DNA of 64,000 bases from positions 1-64,000 of the forward strand of contig CAILRB010000023.1 in the NCBI GenBank assembly GCA_903836465.1, in the 5' to 3' direction. Below the pieces are notes generated by a model, which saw nothing but the letters and a program-made list of their open reading frames with translations, was not told the origin of the DNA and ran no database searches. Positions 60,886 through 64,000 of the stretch are shown piece by piece. The position numbers were made by a program, and so were the translations under genes. This DNA comes from an uncultured Chlorobiaceae bacterium (GTDB lineage Bacteria; Bacteroidota; Chlorobiia; Chlorobiales; Chlorobiaceae). Position 1 is the stretch's first letter, and every line of letters starts with the position of its first letter.

Positions 60886-62007
60886 ATGATTAATGATCCA
60901 GGCAATCATGTTTATGCCGTTATTATGGCCGGAGGCTTTGGCAAGAAGCTATGGCCTGTTTCAAAAAGAAAAATGCCAAAGCAGTTTATTGATCTTTTTG
61001 ACGATGGCACGATGATTGCCCAAACAGTACATCGCATCTCAGGATTAGTAAATGAAGACAACATTTTTATTATCACCAGCGAATTAGGGCGTAAGCTGAT
61101 TTCTGAATCCCTCATCAGTTTCCGTTCTGACAATATTATTGTTGAGCCTTCCAGTCGCAACACTGCGCCATGCATTGCACTTGCAACAGCGCATATAAAA
61201 AAGAGGGATCCCAATGCCGTGATCATTGTGCTTCCTTCCGACCATCTGGTCCTTGATAACCACTCATTTTTGAGGATTCTTGAGGCGGGCATTACTGTGG
61301 CTACTGAAAACAAAGCGATTGTGACAGTAGGTATTAAACCAGACAGACCTGAAACCGCCTACGGCTATATTCAGGCAGATGGAGAGTTGTCGCTTCCCCC
61401 CGGGTTTTCAGAAGGTAGTGATCTCCGTCTCTTCAAGGTAAGGGCTTTTGCTGAAAAGCCGGACGTTACAACGGCGGAAGAGTTTCTTGAAAGTCATGAT
61501 TTTTACTGGAACAGTGGTGTTTTTATCTGGCATATTGATGCTATATCAAGAGAGTTTGAGCGCTCGATGCCGGATTTGTACAAGGATCTGCTCAATATTT
61601 ATGAGAGTCTCGGGACAGAGCGAGAGCAGAAAGTCATTGAGGATGTTTATTCCTGGATTCATCCTCTTTCTATTGACTATGGTATTATGGAGAAGGCCGA
61701 AAAGGTGTTTATGCTTGCGGGAGAGTTCGGTTGGACTGATCTTGGATGTTGGGATGAAGTCCTCAAAGTTGCTGAAAGCCGGAGTGCCTCTGCCGCGATA
61801 AAGCCCGACAGTCGGTTGGTAAGGATTAACAGCAAGAATGTTTCTGTCAAAAATCCATTAGGCAAGGTTGTCTGTACTATCGGGATAGATGATGTCATCA
61901 TTGTTGAAACTCAAGACGCTTTGTTGATATGCCGTAAAGGGGAGTCTCATCGTGTTCGTGAAGTTGTTGATATACTCCGTCGGGAAGGGCTCGAAGAGTA
62001 CCTTTAA
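60886..62007 (+). CDS. Mannose-1-phosphate guanylyltransferase
   Basis: AVIMAGGFGKKLWPVSKRKMPKQFIDLF; NTAPCIALATAH; VVLPSDH-like region; ATG 60886 used. Confidence 0.9.
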   Translation: MINDPGNHVYAVIMAGGFGKKLWPVSKRKMPKQFIDLFDDGTMIAQTVHRISGLVNEDNIFIITSELGRKLISESLISFRSDNIIVEPSSRNTAPCIALATAHIKKRDPNAVIIVLPSDHLVLDNHSFLRILEAGITVATENKAIVTVGIKPDRPETAYGYIQADGELSLPPGFSEGSDLRLFKVRAFAEKPDVTTAEEFLESHDFYWNSGVFIWHIDAISREFERSMPDLYKDLLNIYESLGTEREQKVIEDVYSWIHPLSIDYGIMEKAEKVFMLAGEFGWTDLGCWDEVLKVAESRSASAAIKPDSRLVRINSKNVSVKNPLGKVVCTIGIDDVIIVETQDALLICRKGESHRVREVVDILRREGLEEYL

Positions 62008-62106
62008 TTATTATAGAGGGGCAATATACTCTCTGCCGATATTGTGCTTATCAGGAGCTGAAGAAGAAAAATTCAGTGTATCTCTTCCATAGACCCTTGG
62101 TTCTGA

Positions 62107-63555
62107 TCACGATTGAACGGACCAGCTCGCTCCTTCACGTGTATCCTTTATTTCAATCCCGGTTTCAAGCAGACGATCCCTTATCTTGTCACTGAGTGCA
62201 AAATCCTTATTTTTTCTAGCTTCAGCCCGGAGTTCGAGCAGAATAGTCATAACGGCGTCGATTTTTTTGACGCTCTCTCTGTTATCGCTGCCACCGGATA
62301 GCTCATCCTGCTTCAGGATGCAAAGTGTTTCGTTTCCAGCGTGTTCAAGAAAAGCCTCAATCTCCTTCCGGGATGCTTCCGAAATCGCTTCGGTGCGATC
62401 AAGCGCTGCATTGATGGCTTTAGAGAGCTCAAAAAGAACCGATATGGCCACAGGTGTATTGAAGTCATCATCCATCGCCTCAGTGAAGCGATACTGGAAG
62501 GGGGCGATAGCAAACACTCCGGTTCCTGACTTTTGTTCCTTAAGGCGGCGTTGGGTCTCGCGAAGCTTTTCAAGCCCCGTTTTTGATGCTTTTATGGCTG
62601 TTTCTGAATAATCGAGTTGTGAACGATAATGAGACTGAAGAACGAAGAACCGGATCACCAGAGGGTCTGTCTCTTTGAACAGCTCTTTTAAATTAATCGA
62701 GTTATTCAGGGACTTGCCCATTTTTATGCCATTGATGGTCACCATGTTGTTGTGCATCCAGAACCTGACATAAGGTTTGCCTGTTACCGCTTCAGACTGG
62801 GCGATTTCACAGTCATGGTGTGGAAACTTGTTCTCCATACCCCCGCCGTGAATGTCAATTGTTTCTCCAAGGTATTTCATCGACATGGCTGAACATTCAA
62901 GATGCCAACCTGGATAGCCAATGCTCCACGGGGAGTTCCACTTCATCAGGTGACCCTCATCCGCTTTTTTCCAGAGCGCAAAATCGGAAGGATCTCTTTT
63001 GTCAGATCGTATTCCTACCCTGATGCCGGACTGATGCGCTTCCTGATCAGTGCGTCCGGAAAGTTTGCCATATCCTTTAAACGACTTCACGGAAAAATAG
63101 ACGTTACCGTTTACCTCGTAGGCATGACCGGTTCTCATCAGCCTCTCAATCAGGGCAATCTGTTCAGGAATGTGGGCAGTCGCCGCCGGGGCAATATTGG
63201 GGCGCAAAACCCCAAGTCGATCCATATCTTCGTAAAAACTTCTCGTGTAGAACTGTGCAATTTCCATCGGATCTGTTTTTTCAAGACGGGCTTGCTTCAT
63301 AATCTTGTCCTCTCCTTCATCGGCGTCATCAGTAAGGTGCCCTACATCAGTGATATTCTGTACATATTTGACTCTGTATCCGCTCTGGCGGAGCCACCGA
63401 ACGACGACATCAAATGATACATAGCTTTTGGCGTGGCCGAGATGTGCATGGCCGTAGACGGTTGGTCCGCATACATACATGCTCACGATCCCGGGATGGA
63501 GAGGTTCAAACTGCTCTTTTGTTCTGCTGAGAGAATTATAAATGAAGAGTGGCAT
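62107..63555 (-). CDS. cysS: Cysteinyl-tRNA synthetase
   Basis: MPLFIYNSLSRTKEQFEPLHPGIVSMYVCGPTVYGHAHLGHA; KMGKSLNN; start chosen at MPLFIYNS. Confidence 0.96.
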   Translation of the reverse strand: MPLFIYNSLSRTKEQFEPLHPGIVSMYVCGPTVYGHAHLGHAKSYVSFDVVVRWLRQSGYRVKYVQNITDVGHLTDDADEGEDKIMKQARLEKTDPMEIAQFYTRSFYEDMDRLGVLRPNIAPAATAHIPEQIALIERLMRTGHAYEVNGNVYFSVKSFKGYGKLSGRTDQEAHQSGIRVGIRSDKRDPSDFALWKKADEGHLMKWNSPWSIGYPGWHLECSAMSMKYLGETIDIHGGGMENKFPHHDCEIAQSEAVTGKPYVRFWMHNNMVTINGIKMGKSLNNSINLKELFKETDPLVIRFFVLQSHYRSQLDYSETAIKASKTGLEKLRETQRRLKEQKSGTGVFAIAPFQYRFTEAMDDDFNTPVAISVLFELSKAINAALDRTEAISEASRKEIEAFLEHAGNETLCILKQDELSGGSDNRESVKKIDAVMTILLELRAEARKNKDFALSDKIRDRLLETGIEIKDTREGASWSVQS

Positions 63556-63695
63556 CTTCTGCTGTTCTGCGTTTTTAATGAAAGAGAGAAAGTGTAGGGT
63601 GTCAAAAGCCCGATGAAAGTTAAACATTTGGGTTTTTAACGCAAGGTTTTTAGCTTCCTTTTTATACCTCTTTTTTTGTGACCGCTCTTTTCTTT

Positions 63696-64000
63696 ATGAA
63701 GATTACTTTTGCCGCCTTTCACATCAGTGTATCCACCCTTTCCGGTCTTCCGGAAGAATCATCTCCTGAAATAGTGTTTGCCGGACGATCCAATGTCGGG
63801 AAGTCCACCCTGCTCAACTCGCTTACCGGGGTGAAAGGTCTTGCCAAAACCAGCTCAACTCCTGGAAAAACAAGGCTGATCAACTATTTTCGAATTAACA
63901 ATGAGTTTTATTTTGTTGATCTGCCAGGGTATGGTTACGCGGCTGTCGGTCATGCAGAGAAGGCTGCCTGGGGAAACTTGCTTGCGTCCTTTATTGAACA
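63696..64000 (+). CDS. engB: YihA/EngB GTP-binding protein, partial (runs off window end)
   Basis: [65 protein letters not shown]...VDLPGYGYA. Confidence 0.93.
   Translation, partial: MKITFAAFHISVSTLSGLPEESSPEIVFAGRSNVGKSTLLNSLTGVKGLAKTSSTPGKTRLINYFRINNEFYFVDLPGYGYAAVGHAEKAAWGNLLASFIE

Overview
The 64 kb window reads as a Green-sulfur-bacteria-like (Chlorobi) chromosome segment; that taxonomic call is an inference from gene order and protein flavour. It has two halves. (1) Positions 1-21.2 kb are a defence island. It holds an IS630-type transposase end abutting a large CRISPR array (35-bp repeat, about 43 copies, 382-3502), a reverse transcriptase-Cas1 fusion (minus strand), a PaeR7I/XhoI-like restriction-modification pair, a DUF4160/DUF2442 pair, cas2, a predicted membrane-anchored CARF protein, and a CARF protein with a DUF1887/Card1-like C-terminus. 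These are followed by a compact type III-D-like operon: HD-less Cas10 with GGDD, several RAMPs including Csx10-like and a double-RAMP fusion, Csx19-like, TIGR03986-like RAMP, then Cas6. (2) From 21.3 kb onward the content is mostly housekeeping: BatA/BatB-like VWA proteins, a half-length ClpB, an ATPase-wHTH-TPR (STAND-like) protein, SYLF protein, gatB, xseB, obgE, acetyltransferase, HPr, a glycosyltransferase/flippase/YfhO cluster, the str-S10-spc-alpha ribosomal operons (with a tRNA-Gly embedded between rplN and rplX), rsmG, a mannose-1-phosphate guanylyltransferase, cysS and a partial engB. The strongest candidates for follow-up are the RT-Cas1 type III-D locus with a two-TM CARF effector, the apparent orientation bias and start-codon enrichment of its spacers, the array interrupted by the IS, the CARF nuclease with an altered ExK motif, and the truncated ClpB next to a STAND-like ATPase. 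All family calls are by eye; no database search was run.
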